Positions 18,794 through 28,099 of a DNA stretch of 64,000 nt are shown piece after piece; position 1 is the first letter of the stretch; each line of letters begins with the position of its first letter. The notes below the pieces were generated by a model. The model saw only the letters and a program-made list of their open reading frames with translations. It was not told the DNA's origin and did no database searches. The position numbers and the translations under genes are program-made. This stretch comes from an uncultured Chlorobiaceae bacterium (lineage in GTDB: Bacteria; Bacteroidota; Chlorobiia; Chlorobiales; Chlorobiaceae): the NCBI GenBank assembly GCA_903994455.1, contig CAJEXI010000003.1, positions 62,001 through 126,000 on the forward strand, in the 5' to 3' direction.

Positions 18794-19654
18794 ATGAAAG
18801 GAAAGAGAATGCTGTTGTGGACACTGTTTATCGTTGTTTTTCTGGGAGGTTGTGCCGATTTCCGGACAGTTGGCAAACAGGAACTGCCTGCAGAGCAAAC
18901 GACGCTGCTTGCTGAACATGCAGCACTCTATCGGGAAGTCGCAAAAGCATCCCCATTTATTCACTCGATGGATGGTTATGCTGATGTCTGGATAAAAACT
19001 CCGAAAAGACGGAATCGGGTTTTCTGCAATATCCTGATCAATCGGGGGAGTGAGGCAAGGATGATTGTCAGTGCAGGTTTGCTTGGATGGCCTGTCGCGG
19101 ATATGTTTTTCAACAGGGATTCGCTTTATGTGCATGATATGCTCAACAACCGGCTTTTTCTTGGCAGTAACAACGACCTGAATCTTGAGAAAATTATAGG
19201 AGTGAATTCAGGATACCGGCTCCTGACCGAATCCCTTTTGGGGCTGGTGAACCTGGAAGAGCCCCTGAGTGCGGTCAAATCGGTAAAAAAAGGTTCAGGA
19301 ATGTTGCTTTTTACGGTTTCGACCTCGACGGGAAGTAAAGAGGTGGTTATCGATCCTTCCAACCGGACGCTTGGTGCTCTTTTTTTAAAAGATTTGCAGG
19401 GAAGAACGACCTCTGAAGTGCATTTCAGGAATTTTGAGACAATCACTCTTGACGGGCAAACCACGCTGGTTCCAAAAGAGATTGAGATGGCGCTCTACAA
19501 GAGTAACGCCGACGGCAGTAGTCGTGAGCAGCAATTGGTTATCGCCTATGATGGACGGGTCTTTAACCAGGCGAGTCGCTCTTTCAGATTTTCACTGCCC
19601 AAAAAAGCAAAGGTGGTCAACCTCAATGATGCGGCAGCCTTGCCCTGGATGTAA
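18794..19654 (+). CDS. Outer-membrane-type lipoprotein, DUF4292-like
   Basis: 286 residues starting at ATG 18794 behind the ribosome site AAGGAAGAGAGAG. The N terminus is a lipoprotein signal with lipobox (VFLGGC), giving an acylated cysteine at about residue 20. The rest is soluble and beta-rich, with DGYADVWIKTPKRRNRVFC near the start, and resembles the LolA/DUF4292 family of Bacteroidetes/Chlorobi lipoproteins, which are thought to take part in envelope biogenesis. The gene is followed by a 174-base gap with a GC-rich hairpin and then convergent sodB. Confidence 0.7.
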   Translation: MKGKRMLLWTLFIVVFLGGCADFRTVGKQELPAEQTTLLAEHAALYREVAKASPFIHSMDGYADVWIKTPKRRNRVFCNILINRGSEARMIVSAGLLGWPVADMFFNRDSLYVHDMLNNRLFLGSNNDLNLEKIIGVNSGYRLLTESLLGLVNLEEPLSAVKSVKKGSGMLLFTVSTSTGSKEVVIDPSNRTLGALFLKDLQGRTTSEVHFRNFETITLDGQTTLVPKEIEMALYKSNADGSSREQQLVIAYDGRVFNQASRSFRFSLPKKAKVVNLNDAAALPWM

Positions 19655-19761
19655 AGACTCTGCAAGGGCACCCTGTCAACAGAGACAACATATCGGAAAC
19701 CGTTACAGGAGTGAGTCCGGCAAGGACGTGGTTCGTGCACCCGTTTGTGCACCCGGAAAAT

Positions 19762-19791
19762 GGGGGCTTGTTTATGGCACCTTTAGCCCCC
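19762..19791. terminator. GC-rich hairpin between convergent genes
   Basis: A 7-base stem (GGGGGCT at 19762-19768, AGCCCCC at 19785-19791) lies between the ends of the lipoprotein gene and sodB. There is no T run, so termination is only a possibility. Confidence 0.3.
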
Positions 19792-19828
19792 GCTGGTTCT
19801 CCGGATAAAATTATAGAGCCGTAACCGT

Positions 19829-20431
19829 TTACAAATAAGAGAGATAGTTCTTTGTTGCAAAATCCCAGTTGAGGAGGTTGTCGATGACGGCTGCGACGTA
19901 GTCGGGGCGACGGTTCTGGTAGTCGAGATAGTAGGCGTGCTCCCAGACATCAATGGTAAGAATCGGTTTTTGGCCGCTGGTTAAAGGAGTTTGGGCATTA
20001 CCGGTTTTGACGACCTTCAGAGTCTCTCCTTCGAGCACAAGCCATGCCCAACCACTGCCGAACTGGGTTGCAGCGGCGGCCTTGAGTTCCTCTTTAAATT
20101 TGTCGAAACTGCCAAAATCCTGCGTAATTTTTGCTTCAAGTTCTCCGCCAGGGTTGCCCCCGCCATTGGGAGTGAGGCAGTTCCAGTAGAAAGAGTGGTT
20201 CCAGGCTTGTGCTCCGTTATTGAAGATACCGACTTTCAGGGGATCTGTAGCCGTCAGGGCAATGACCTCCTCAAGCGTCAAGCTATCAAAAGGAGTTCCG
20301 GCTACAAGGTTGTTATAGTTGTTGATATAGGCAACATGGTGTTTGCCATAATGAAAACCAAGCGTTGTTGCGGAAATATACGGTTCCAGTGCATTTTCTG
20401 CATAGAACAGTGCTGGTTGCTGATAAGCCAT
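19829..20431 (-). CDS. sodB: Superoxide dismutase (Fe type)
   Basis: 200 residues from the ATG at 20431 (MAYQQPALFYAENALEPY), the canonical SOD start; an upstream in-frame extension to 20572 is not family-like. Metal ligands lie in HYGKHHVAYINNYN, NNGAQAWNHSFYWN and DVWEHAYYLDYQN. Glutamine in NNGAQ and the FGSGWAWLV segment are typical of the iron form. It removes superoxide in the cytosol, which makes sense for an anaerobe with many oxygen-sensitive iron-sulfur enzymes. It is divergent from the small lipoprotein gene at 20544. Confidence 0.95.
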   Translation of the reverse strand: MAYQQPALFYAENALEPYISATTLGFHYGKHHVAYINNYNNLVAGTPFDSLTLEEVIALTATDPLKVGIFNNGAQAWNHSFYWNCLTPNGGGNPGGELEAKITQDFGSFDKFKEELKAAAATQFGSGWAWLVLEGETLKVVKTGNAQTPLTSGQKPILTIDVWEHAYYLDYQNRRPDYVAAVIDNLLNWDFATKNYLSYL

Positions 20432-20543
20432 GAGAATAAGTTGTTTAGAGTTAAAAAAGAAGGCAAGATATATACTTAAAATGTTTAAACTTGTGGAATG
20501 AAAATTTAGTTTCATCAATACAATACAATTCATTTTTGCGGTA

Positions 20544-20891
20544 ATGAAATTTTGCGATGTTTTTCGATCCACTCTATTCGGTTTTGTTCTTTGCTGCTCA
20601 CTCTTCGGGTGCAGCGAAAAAAAGCCGACGCTCCTTGATAAAGATGATGTCAGGATTGCAGGGTTCTACTGTGATTATCTTCTGATATCCGGCGTGGAGC
20701 CTCGTGATGGAGGAGTTGAACTTACTGCGATTGATTCGGTTGATCTCAATGATCTCCTTGTGCGTCACGCCCTGACTCGAGAGAGTATGACCCGCAAAGT
20801 AGATGTTTATAAAAAAAATCCCGAACTCTGGAGATCGGTGCTTGAGCTGGTTCGGGCAAATATTCGTCATAAAGCAGCAGCCGGGCAATGA
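20544..20891 (+). CDS. Small lipoprotein of unknown function
   Basis: 115 residues with an N-terminal lipoprotein signal ending in the lipobox LFGC (about residue 23). The mature part is short, charged and helical (for example DLNDLLVRHALTRESM), somewhat like the small DUF4296-type lipoproteins of Bacteroidetes/Chlorobi. Its last four bases overlap the start of coaE (ATGA), so the two are translationally coupled. Nothing in the sequence fixes a function. Confidence 0.6.
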   Translation: MKFCDVFRSTLFGFVLCCSLFGCSEKKPTLLDKDDVRIAGFYCDYLLISGVEPRDGGVELTAIDSVDLNDLLVRHALTRESMTRKVDVYKKNPELWRSVLELVRANIRHKAAAGQ

Positions 20892-21535
20892 AACGAACCT
20901 ATCCTTTTCTTGTGGGAGTAACAGGCGGTCTTGGTAGCGGAAAATCGACAGTTTGCCACTTTTTTTCGGAAATGGGTTGCAGGCTTTTCGAGTCTGACCG
21001 CGTCGCAAAGGAGTTGCAGCTTTGCGATCCTGAAGTAATTAAAGGAATCCGTGAACTGTTCGGCTCAAATGTTTACTCGAAAGACGGTTCTGGAAAATTG
21101 GAGCTGGATCGAAAAAAAATTGCAGCCACAGTCTTTTCTGCACCCGATAAACTTGAGGCCCTGAACAGGCTTATTCACCCCGGGGTCTCTCGGGAGTTTC
21201 GTAAAGCGGTGGTTGAAGCAGAACAGCAGGGGACTAAAATACTGGTTAAGGAGGCGGCAATTCTTTTTGAGTCAGGCAGCAATGAGGGGCTTGATGCCGT
21301 GATTGTTGTGGTGGCTGATGAGCATGAGCGGCTTGAGAGGGCCGTGCAGAAGGGTATGGGTCAGCGTGAGGAGATCATGCGACGTATGGCAACACAGTGG
21401 CCCCAGGAAAAGTTGATGGCAAAAGCCGATTATGTGCTTTTCAACCAGGGCTCTTTTGACGAGCTGAAAAAAGAGACCGAAGCTCTCTATGGCATGTTGC
21501 TGGTTGCCGCCGCCTCAGCCTGCGAGAGCCACTAA
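20888..21535 (+). CDS. coaE: Dephospho-CoA kinase
   Basis: 215 residues. The P loop is VTGGLGSGKSTVCHFF, followed by ESDRVAKELQ (the family's D-x-x-A motif) and LNRLIHPGVSREF. It phosphorylates dephospho-CoA in the last step of coenzyme A synthesis in the cytosol. It is coupled to the preceding small lipoprotein by a 4-base overlap and converges on tatC, only 18 bases away. Confidence 0.93.
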   Translation: MKRTYPFLVGVTGGLGSGKSTVCHFFSEMGCRLFESDRVAKELQLCDPEVIKGIRELFGSNVYSKDGSGKLELDRKKIAATVFSAPDKLEALNRLIHPGVSREFRKAVVEAEQQGTKILVKEAAILFESGSNEGLDAVIVVVADEHERLERAVQKGMGQREEIMRRMATQWPQEKLMAKADYVLFNQGSFDELKKETEALYGMLLVAAASACESH

Positions 21536-21553
21536 TGCCCGGTACGGTGTTTC

Positions 21554-22366
21554 TCATTTCAGCGCGGCATTGTTGCGGTTGACATGGGCTGAAATATGGA
21601 TACTGAGTTCATAGAGAAGAATCATTGGAAGCCCGATAATAAGCTGGGTCACAAAATCGGTTGAAGGAGTCACGATTGCAGCAACAATCAAAAGAACAAC
21701 AATGGCATGTTTGCGATAAAACCTCATGAATGCCGGCGTCAGAAGTCCTATCTTTGAAAGAATGTAGGAGATAAAGGGGAGTTCAAAGACAAGGCCGGCG
21801 GTCAGAAGTGTCCCAATAAAAAAGCTGACATAATCCTGAATGGAGATATTGTTCTTTATGAGAGTGGAGCCGAAGCTTGCAAAAAACTGGAGCGAGATGG
21901 GCAGAAAGACAAAATAACCAAAGGCTATACCGGAAAAAAAGCAGAGAGAGATGAAGAGTATGGAAAACCGTCCAGCCTTGCGTTCGTGTTCGTGCAGGCC
22001 GGGCACCACAAATTGCCAGATTTGCCAGGCAATAAAGGGAAAAGAGATAACGAATCCGGCAAACAGGACGACCTGAAAGTAGAGGGAGAGCTGTCCATAA
22101 GGAACAAGGTTTTGCAGTACCAGTGACTGGCTGCTTCGTTTGAGCGGGCCAATAAGAATCTCGTTGACCAGGAAATCAGCAAAAGATGCACACAGGGTCA
22201 TAACGATGAGCAGTGCAAGGGCGGATTTAATCAGTCGTGATCGTATTTCCTCGAGATGTCCGACAAAGTTCATCTCCTTGTCCGGCTCGGTCTCCAGGGC
22301 AGTGATGCTTTGCCGGTTCTCTTCAGGAAGCTCCCGTGATGGTGTCGATTCTGTTTCCTTGGTCAT
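21554..22366 (-). CDS. tatC: Sec-independent protein translocase TatC
   Basis: 270 residues from the ATG at 22366 (MTKETESTPSRE); a longer frame to 22432 adds an unlikely hydrophobic tail. MNFVGHLEEIRSRLIKSALAL is the TatC N-terminal signature, and six membrane helices follow, including the conserved FPFIAWQIWQFVVPGLHEHERK loop and a C-terminal helix pair. TatC recognises twin-arginine signal peptides and forms the core of the Tat complex. No tatA/B gene is adjacent. The acidic N-terminal extension before the family start is typical of this phylum. Confidence 0.95.
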   Translation of the reverse strand: MTKETESTPSRELPEENRQSITALETEPDKEMNFVGHLEEIRSRLIKSALALLIVMTLCASFADFLVNEILIGPLKRSSQSLVLQNLVPYGQLSLYFQVVLFAGFVISFPFIAWQIWQFVVPGLHEHERKAGRFSILFISLCFFSGIAFGYFVFLPISLQFFASFGSTLIKNNISIQDYVSFFIGTLLTAGLVFELPFISYILSKIGLLTPAFMRFYRKHAIVVLLIVAAIVTPSTDFVTQLIIGLPMILLYELSIHISAHVNRNNAALK

Positions 22367-22546
22367 GACGTGGTTCGTGATGAAAATGATTATCCTGGCT
22401 ACAATAATAGCAACAAAGCCGCACCTGCACAAGTAAATGTTTTACTCCGCATAATTATATATAGTTGACTCATTTTTTTTGCTCACTGAAATGTTATACT
22501 TTACATCGTTTGGTGGAGCTTGTCATGAAAAAAGTCCGGGGAATTG

Positions 22547-23521
22547 GTGAATATCAAGGATGTTACTGCATCGGTAAACGATGAAATTGTATTGTTTCAG
22601 CAGAAGTACAAAGAGGTACTTTATGCCCGGAATACTTTGGTTGACAAGGTTTCCCGCTATGTGCTCAAGCAACAGGGCAAGCAGATTCGTCCTGCCATGG
22701 TTCTGCTTGCGGCCAGGTTGTGCGGCGGGGTAACCGATTCAAGTTATCGGGCTGCCATTATGGTTGAACTGCTGCACTCAGCCACACTCATTCATGATGA
22801 TGTGGTGGACGGGGCTGAAATGAGGCGCGGGTTGCCGTCGATTAATGCCTTGTGGAAAAATAAGATATCGGTGCTGATGGGCGATTATCTTCTTTCCAGG
22901 GGTCTCCTTTACTCTCTTGAACATAAAGATTATGGGTTTCTCCATCTGGTTTCGGAAGCGGTGCGCAGGATGAGTGAGGGAGAGATCCTTCAGATACAGA
23001 AAACCCGCAGTCTCGATATTTCTGAAGAGGATTATCTGAGCGTCATTTCAGACAAAACCGCGTCACTGATCTCTTCCTCTTGTGGTATGGGGGCAATGAG
23101 TGCAACATCCGATGAGGTCAGCATTGCTGCGCTGAAAAGTTATGGTGAGTATCTTGGGCTCGCTTTTCAGATACGTGATGATCTGCTCGACTATACCGGG
23201 GATTCCAAAAAAACGGGCAAGCAGATGGGTATTGATATCAAGGACAAGAAGATAACCCTCCCTTTGATTTACGCGCTTCGTCATGCTCCTGCCGCCGAAC
23301 AGAAAAAAATTCGTTCTATTTTAAAGAGCTCCCGCAAACGGGCCATGAAAAGCGAGGAGGTCATAGCGTTTGTTACCGGCAAAGGGGGGCTCGACTATGC
23401 CGCTGAAGTTGCTGAAGGTTTTGCCTTAAAAGCCGTTGAATCAATCAGCTCTTTTCCTGAGAGTTCCGCAAAAACCTCATTGCTGCGGCTTGTGGATTTT
23501 GTCATGATACGGCAATATTAA
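22547..23521 (+). CDS. Polyprenyl diphosphate synthase (IspB/octaprenyl type)
   Basis: About 324 residues from GTG 22547 (TTG 22544 is one codon earlier and also possible). The first aspartate-rich motif is HDDVVDGAEMRRG and the second is QIRDDLLDYTGD; GKQIRPAMVLLAARLCGG precedes them. The enzyme condenses isopentenyl diphosphate units into the long polyprenyl side chain of menaquinone or chlorobiumquinone. The exact chain length cannot be predicted here with confidence. It is followed 61 bases later by the PASTA-domain gene on the same strand. Confidence 0.9.
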   Translation: MNIKDVTASVNDEIVLFQQKYKEVLYARNTLVDKVSRYVLKQQGKQIRPAMVLLAARLCGGVTDSSYRAAIMVELLHSATLIHDDVVDGAEMRRGLPSINALWKNKISVLMGDYLLSRGLLYSLEHKDYGFLHLVSEAVRRMSEGEILQIQKTRSLDISEEDYLSVISDKTASLISSSCGMGAMSATSDEVSIAALKSYGEYLGLAFQIRDDLLDYTGDSKKTGKQMGIDIKDKKITLPLIYALRHAPAAEQKKIRSILKSSRKRAMKSEEVIAFVTGKGGLDYAAEVAEGFALKAVESISSFPESSAKTSLLRLVDFVMIRQY

Positions 23522-23582
23522 TTTCCCTTGTTCCGTTTGTCGGAGGTGTTGTCATTGAAAAGAAATAACTGTTACCGTCGAG

Positions 23583-24314
23583 ATGAAAAAAGCAGGTGTT
23601 ATTTTTCTTATCCTTATCGCGTTATTGGTGTTGTTCGACAAGCTGATGATGCCCCTGTATATTTCACAGGGAAGCGTCAAGGTTGTTCCTGATGTGACCA
23701 ATATGGACTATGATGATGCTTCACAGAAGTTGCGGGTGTCCGGGTTCGAGGCAATCAAAAGCTACCATGTCAAATACCTCAGCAATGTTGATTCCAATAT
23801 TGTTATTTCGCAGATGCCCCAGGCAGGAATGGAGGTAAAGCCAGGCAGAAATGTTTATCTTGTCGTCAACCGGCGCGAAAAACCGAGTGTTCCCATGCCT
23901 GATTTGGTAGGAAGACCAGAATTTGATGCACTTCAGGCTGCTGCCCGTATGGATATTGCGCTTGTTGGTGTCCAGGTCAGCACAGTCACCAACTCTGAAG
24001 AGAACGGAAAGGTGCTGAGCCAGTCGATTCCACCACAGACGATGGTGAAGTCAGGCACTGCGGCTTCCATTATTGTTGGCAGGTATGAAGCATCAACGCA
24101 AGGAACGAAAAAAATTGCTCTGCCCGATGTTCTTGGTATGTCTCTTGCCCAGGCACAGCAGGTTATTGCCGATGCTGGTCTGACGATGGGAAAGGTGACG
24201 ACTGAATACTCGGCTCTTCTTGTGCCCAACACCGTTATCAGCCAAAAGCCGGCTGTTGGTTCTTATCTTTCACCCGAACAGCCGGTTGAATTGACTGTGG
24301 TAACGGCAGAGTAG
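23583..24314 (+). CDS. Membrane-anchored PASTA-domain protein
   Basis: 243 residues. An N-terminal helix (VIFLILIALLVLFDKLMM) anchors the protein. Three PASTA repeats follow, beginning near KVVPDVTNMDYDDA, VPMPDLVGRPEFDA and IALPDVLGMSLAQA, each ending in a V-I-S-Q-x-P-x-x-G segment. PASTA domains bind peptidoglycan or beta-lactams in PBPs and kinases. This protein has no kinase or transpeptidase domain, so it is a stand-alone envelope protein. It converges on the small membrane protein gene at 24321-24503. Confidence 0.85.
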   Translation: MKKAGVIFLILIALLVLFDKLMMPLYISQGSVKVVPDVTNMDYDDASQKLRVSGFEAIKSYHVKYLSNVDSNIVISQMPQAGMEVKPGRNVYLVVNRREKPSVPMPDLVGRPEFDALQAAARMDIALVGVQVSTVTNSEENGKVLSQSIPPQTMVKSGTAASIIVGRYEASTQGTKKIALPDVLGMSLAQAQQVIADAGLTMGKVTTEYSALLVPNTVISQKPAVGSYLSPEQPVELTVVTAE

Positions 24315-24320
24315 TCCCTC

Positions 24321-24503
24321 TTATTTATAGTTGGCCTTCTTGTACTCCTCACGCATATCCTTTATGCCTGTTGTTCTGTCGTTACCGTCACTGATCAGTC
24401 CGAAATACTCAAGAATAATACGTACAACCAGCCACAGGCCAGCAAAAAGAAGTGAGAGCGATCCCCAGACCCTGGCAATGCTTTTTTTAATCATAGGTGG
24501 CAC
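24321..24503 (-). CDS. Small single-helix membrane protein
   Basis: A frame of up to 60 residues (GTG at 24503 or ATG at 24494). It has one hydrophobic helix (LSLLFAGLWLVVRIILEYFGL) and a charged C-terminal tail. It lies 32 bases after the ABC permease stop on the same strand and may be co-transcribed. No clear ribosome site is seen, and the family is unknown. Confidence 0.45.
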   Translation of the reverse strand: MPPMIKKSIARVWGSLSLLFAGLWLVVRIILEYFGLISDGNDRTTGIKDMREEYKKANYK

Positions 24504-24534
24504 TTGTTATCATAGTTAAAAAAAAATAGTATTG

Positions 24535-25578
24535 TCATCGTGCCCGCTTTCCGAAAGCGCTGAAGGAGATAACCAGAAGGATGGTCAGCGCTTCGATGAT
24601 CATGAAAATATCCTTTGGTATCCAGGCGTTGACCGTCAGCCCTCCGTATTCAAGGCATCCAAAAAAAAATGCTGAGAGCAGAATCCATAACGGATGAGCA
24701 CCCGCGAGCAGCGCCACGGCAATGCCCGTAAAGCCGATTCCGGCAGCCATTCCCGACTCATAAGAGTGTTTATAACCGAGCACAATGTTCGCAGCTCCAA
24801 GGCCTGCCGCAGCTCCACCGAGGCTCATGGCGACGATGGTGTGCATCCCGGCATTGATTCCGCCATACCGGGCCGCGTCAGGCTGGAGGCCCGCAGCCCT
24901 CATTTCGTAGCCAAATCTCGAAGAGTAGAGGAGCACCCAAAAAAGCAGTGCCACGGCAATGGTCAGAAGTGTGCTGAGGTTGGCCGGGGAGTTGGTGAAC
25001 CATCCCGTCACCGAATCGAAGGTTGGAATGATGGCGTTATCTGTGATTCGGGCAGTATGAACCGTCGAGGGAATCGCAAAATGCCAGGTCAGCAGATATC
25101 CGGTAATTCCCTGGGCAATGAAATTCAGCATGATGGTGGCAATCACCTCATTCACTCCAAAGCGTACCTTGAGCACTCCGGCCAGCAGTGCCCAGCAAGC
25201 CCCTGCGGCCATTGCAGAAAGAGTGCAGAGCGAGATGGCAACAAGGGAGGGGAGGCTGGCAGGAAGCGCGGCACCGGTCAGGGCAGCGGCGAAAGCACCC
25301 ATAAGAAGCTGCCCCTCGGCGCCAATGTTGAAGAGCTTGAGCTGGAAGGGAATGGCAACGGCAAGCCCCACAAGCACAAGCGTTGTCATCCTGAATATCA
25401 CCTGCCCGACTCCGTAGGGTGTACCAAGCGTTGCGTGCACCATTTTCTGAAAAATCATGAGCGGATCACGGCCTGCCAGCGCAATAATCAGACTGCTGAC
25501 GGCGAGCGCAGAGAGAAGAGAGAACAGAGGTACAAGAATCCGGAGATTTTTTGCATGCATGGTAGTCAGGTTGTTCAC
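24535..25578 (-). CDS. ABC transporter permease, nucleoside/simple-sugar (BMP/YufP) type
   Basis: 347 residues with about nine hydrophobic helices. FNIGAEGQLLMGAFAA is the conserved membrane loop of this permease family, followed by VRFGVNEVIATIMLNFIAQ. The C-terminal half contains GYEMRAAGLQPDAARYGGI. It pairs with the fused ATPase encoded upstream, whose stop overlaps its start by 4 bases (25575-25578). A complete importer of this kind normally has a second permease (YufQ type) and a BMP lipoprotein. Neither is next to it here. Substrate: nucleosides or related, by family only. Confidence 0.85.
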   Translation of the reverse strand: MNNLTTMHAKNLRILVPLFSLLSALAVSSLIIALAGRDPLMIFQKMVHATLGTPYGVGQVIFRMTTLVLVGLAVAIPFQLKLFNIGAEGQLLMGAFAAALTGAALPASLPSLVAISLCTLSAMAAGACWALLAGVLKVRFGVNEVIATIMLNFIAQGITGYLLTWHFAIPSTVHTARITDNAIIPTFDSVTGWFTNSPANLSTLLTIAVALLFWVLLYSSRFGYEMRAAGLQPDAARYGGINAGMHTIVAMSLGGAAAGLGAANIVLGYKHSYESGMAAGIGFTGIAVALLAGAHPLWILLSAFFFGCLEYGGLTVNAWIPKDIFMIIEALTILLVISFSAFGKRAR

Positions 25579-27116
25579 GTGATATGAAGACCAATCTCTT
25601 TTTCAAACTCATGTTCGGCCTCCCTTTTGAGTGCCACCTCTTCCTGACCGAATTCGTGCCGGATGGAACCCTTGTAGAGGCAGCCGATACGCGTTGAAAG
25701 CGCAATGATCTCCTCCAGCTCTGAAGAGAGAAGAAGAATCGCCATACCGCTTTTGCGAGCCTCGATAATCTTGTTATGGATGATCTCAATGGAACCGATA
25801 TCAACCCCTCGTGAAGGTTGGGCAAGGATCAGCAGGGAGATACCGGGACGGTTGAGTTCACGGGCAAGAACAACCTTCTGCTGGTTGCCTCCCGACAGGG
25901 TGCTGAGAGGTTGGTGTTCCGGTGAGCTGCATCTGATAGCAAAGTCCGCAATCATCGCTGCGGTATAGCTCTTGATGCTGTGGCTGTTGAACCCGATACC
26001 CTGGTGAAAAGCCGCCTCCCGGTGCCTGCCGAAAAGCAGATTTTCAGCAATGGTGTACTCAAGGATGACTCCATGCCGGAGACGGTTTTCAGGGGTGTGA
26101 GAGATGCCCATAAGCGCGATCTTTGCCGGTTTTTTTCCGATGATCGACTCCCCTTTGAGCGTTACTTCGCCGGAGATGAGGCTTCCCTCGGGCGCAAGAC
26201 CCCAGAGTGCCTGTAACAGTTCGCTCTGCCCGTTTCCTTCAACACCGGCAATCCCGTAGATCTCACCGGCCCTGACCGTCAAGGTGAGGTCGTGAAGCCT
26301 CTCTTCGCCCTGGGGAGTGCAAAATCTGAGCCTCTTGATGTTGAGCATGGTTTCTCCAGGCGAGGCCGGAGGGTTGGTGACGCGTAACAGCACATTGCGC
26401 CCCACCATCATCCGGGCAAGTTCGGGCTTGGTCACCGAGGATGCTGGCACCGTGCCGACAATTTCCCCTTTTCTCATGACGCTTACCATGTCGGCCACAG
26501 CCAGCACCTCGTCCAGTTTGTGGGTAATGAGGATAACAGTTTTCCCTTTGCGGCAAAGCGAGCGGAGTGTTGCAAAAAGCCTCTCCGTTTCAGAGGGTGT
26601 GAGTACGGCAGTTGGTTCATCAAAAATCATGATGGAGGCGTGACGGAACAGCAGTTTAAGAATTTCAACCCGTTGCTGCTCGCCAATGCTGAGGTTTGCA
26701 ACCAGAGCGTCAGGGTCAACCGCAAGGCGGTAGGTTTCGGCATCTTTCAGAATAAGAGCGTTGGCTTTTTTTAGAGGAAGAGAACGAAAAAGTCCGGTCT
26801 GTTCATGGCCAAGGATAATATTTTCTGCAACCGAGAGCTCCGGCACAAGCATAAAGTGCTGATGAACCATCCCGATACCCGCCTTGATGGCCTCCCGTGG
26901 AGAAGAGAGGCGCAGAGATTTTCCCAGAATGACCACCTCGCCCGATGTCGGCTGGTGCATCCCGTAGATGATTTTTGTGAGCGTACTCTTTCCCGCCCCG
27001 TTTTCGCCGACCAAGGCATGAATCGTGCCCTCTTCAACAGAAAGCGAGATATTGTTGTTGGCAGCAAAGCTTCCAAACATTTTTGAAACACCGCTCAAAC
27101 GGACGGCAACACCCAT
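25575..27116 (-). CDS. ABC transporter, duplicated ATPase (nucleoside/sugar type)
   Basis: 513 residues with two ABC cassettes. The first has Walker A VGENGAGKSTLTKI, signature NLSIGEQQRVEIL and Walker B MIFDEPTAVLT. The second has a degenerate P loop (VEGNGQSELLQAL), signature TLSGGNQQKVVLAREL and LILAQPSRGVD in place of the usual Walker B. This layout is that of the RbsA/YufO family, which energises import through paired permeases. It is followed by its permease with a 4-base overlap. The binding protein is not in the window. Confidence 0.88.
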   Translation of the reverse strand: MGVAVRLSGVSKMFGSFAANNNISLSVEEGTIHALVGENGAGKSTLTKIIYGMHQPTSGEVVILGKSLRLSSPREAIKAGIGMVHQHFMLVPELSVAENIILGHEQTGLFRSLPLKKANALILKDAETYRLAVDPDALVANLSIGEQQRVEILKLLFRHASIMIFDEPTAVLTPSETERLFATLRSLCRKGKTVILITHKLDEVLAVADMVSVMRKGEIVGTVPASSVTKPELARMMVGRNVLLRVTNPPASPGETMLNIKRLRFCTPQGEERLHDLTLTVRAGEIYGIAGVEGNGQSELLQALWGLAPEGSLISGEVTLKGESIIGKKPAKIALMGISHTPENRLRHGVILEYTIAENLLFGRHREAAFHQGIGFNSHSIKSYTAAMIADFAIRCSSPEHQPLSTLSGGNQQKVVLARELNRPGISLLILAQPSRGVDIGSIEIIHNKIIEARKSGMAILLLSSELEEIIALSTRIGCLYKGSIRHEFGQEEVALKREAEHEFEKEIGLHIT

Positions 27117-27136
27117 GGCATGAGGATTTTCAGTCG

Positions 27137-28099
27137 TTATAGCCAGCTCAACACAGTTTTGATAGACTCCTTGCCATCAAGCGCCCTGCGGTAGGCCAGT
27201 TCAAACTGAGCAACCGGGTAGACACCGGTAAAAAACTTTTCCGTTTCAAGTCGGTCACTCTCCAGCAGGGAGATGGCCTCTTTAAGGTGCGACAGTCTGG
27301 TAATACTGGAACTGATGATCACCGGTTCCTTATGCTGTATCAGGCGATAATCGTAGGCCATAACCTCATAATTGCCCATCAGCAGAACGACGGCTTGGGG
27401 CTTCATCAGGCGTGTGGCCTTTTCAATCATCAGGATTCTGCCGGTCGTTTCAATAACAAGATCGTACGTATTATTAAACTCATCGGTGAAATCGTCAATA
27501 TCGAGCGCAATATGTTCGGCATGGGAGAGCTGCCCCCTGATACTGAAAATTTCAACCGCATCGACATGTTTGATGCCAAGAGAGTGCAAGTACTCCGAAA
27601 CCATGAGCCCGACAGAGCCAAGACCAAGCACAAGGACCCTCGACGAAGCCTCAAGGGGCACTTTGTCGATAGCACTGACTGCGTAGGCAAGCAGACCGGT
27701 AAGCAGATCGCGGTGGACAGGAGGACGGCCAAGAGCAAGAACATTCTGGTGTGAGGTGGGGATGATCTCCGCATGGCAGCCGGCATAAGGCTCAATGCCC
27801 GCCCAGCGATCACCCTTGAAAACATAGACAAAATCACCCGATTGCAGATCAGTAACTCCCGGGCCGGTTTCGATAACCTGGCCGATAGCCTCACTGCCCG
27901 GCATGATCGGATACTTGAAGACCTTGCTCGATACCGGTTTGTTGGTCAGAAGAAGCCGGTCAAATCCTGGCGTTATGGTGCTCGCTATTGTTTTGACCAG
28001 AACATCTTCTGGCTGATCGGCATAGTACGCAGCACTCTGCAATTTAAGCTTGTTGGCCTTCTGCAACACAATCGCCTGGGCTTCTCCCTTCATGGTCAT
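27137..28099 (-). CDS. bchC: BchC-like bacteriochlorophyllide a dehydrogenase
   Basis: About 320 residues from ATG 28099 or 28093; the frame continues upstream to 28279 but without family resemblance. It is a zinc-alcohol-dehydrogenase-fold protein: N-terminal GroES-like domain (VLVKTIASTITPGFDRLLL, YPIMPGSEAIGQVIETGPG), then a nucleotide-binding domain (VLVLGLGSVGLMVSEYL). The classic catalytic zinc cysteine and histidine ligands are not obvious, as in BchC proteins. BchC oxidises the 3-hydroxyethyl group of chlorophyllides to acetyl in bacteriochlorophyll a synthesis. It supports assignment to a green sulfur bacterium. A generic ADH remains a possible alternative. Confidence 0.8.
   Translation of the reverse strand: MTMKGEAQAIVLQKANKLKLQSAAYYADQPEDVLVKTIASTITPGFDRLLLTNKPVSSKVFKYPIMPGSEAIGQVIETGPGVTDLQSGDFVYVFKGDRWAGIEPYAGCHAEIIPTSHQNVLALGRPPVHRDLLTGLLAYAVSAIDKVPLEASSRVLVLGLGSVGLMVSEYLHSLGIKHVDAVEIFSIRGQLSHAEHIALDIDDFTDEFNNTYDLVIETTGRILMIEKATRLMKPQAVVLLMGNYEVMAYDYRLIQHKEPVIISSSITRLSHLKEAISLLESDRLETEKFFTGVYPVAQFELAYRRALDGKESIKTVLSWL

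Noticed and set aside
24694..25587. Long plus-strand frame of 297 codons
   Set aside because: It lies entirely antisense to the ABC permease, whose protein is clearly family-like; the antisense product is low-complexity and without a recognisable domain.
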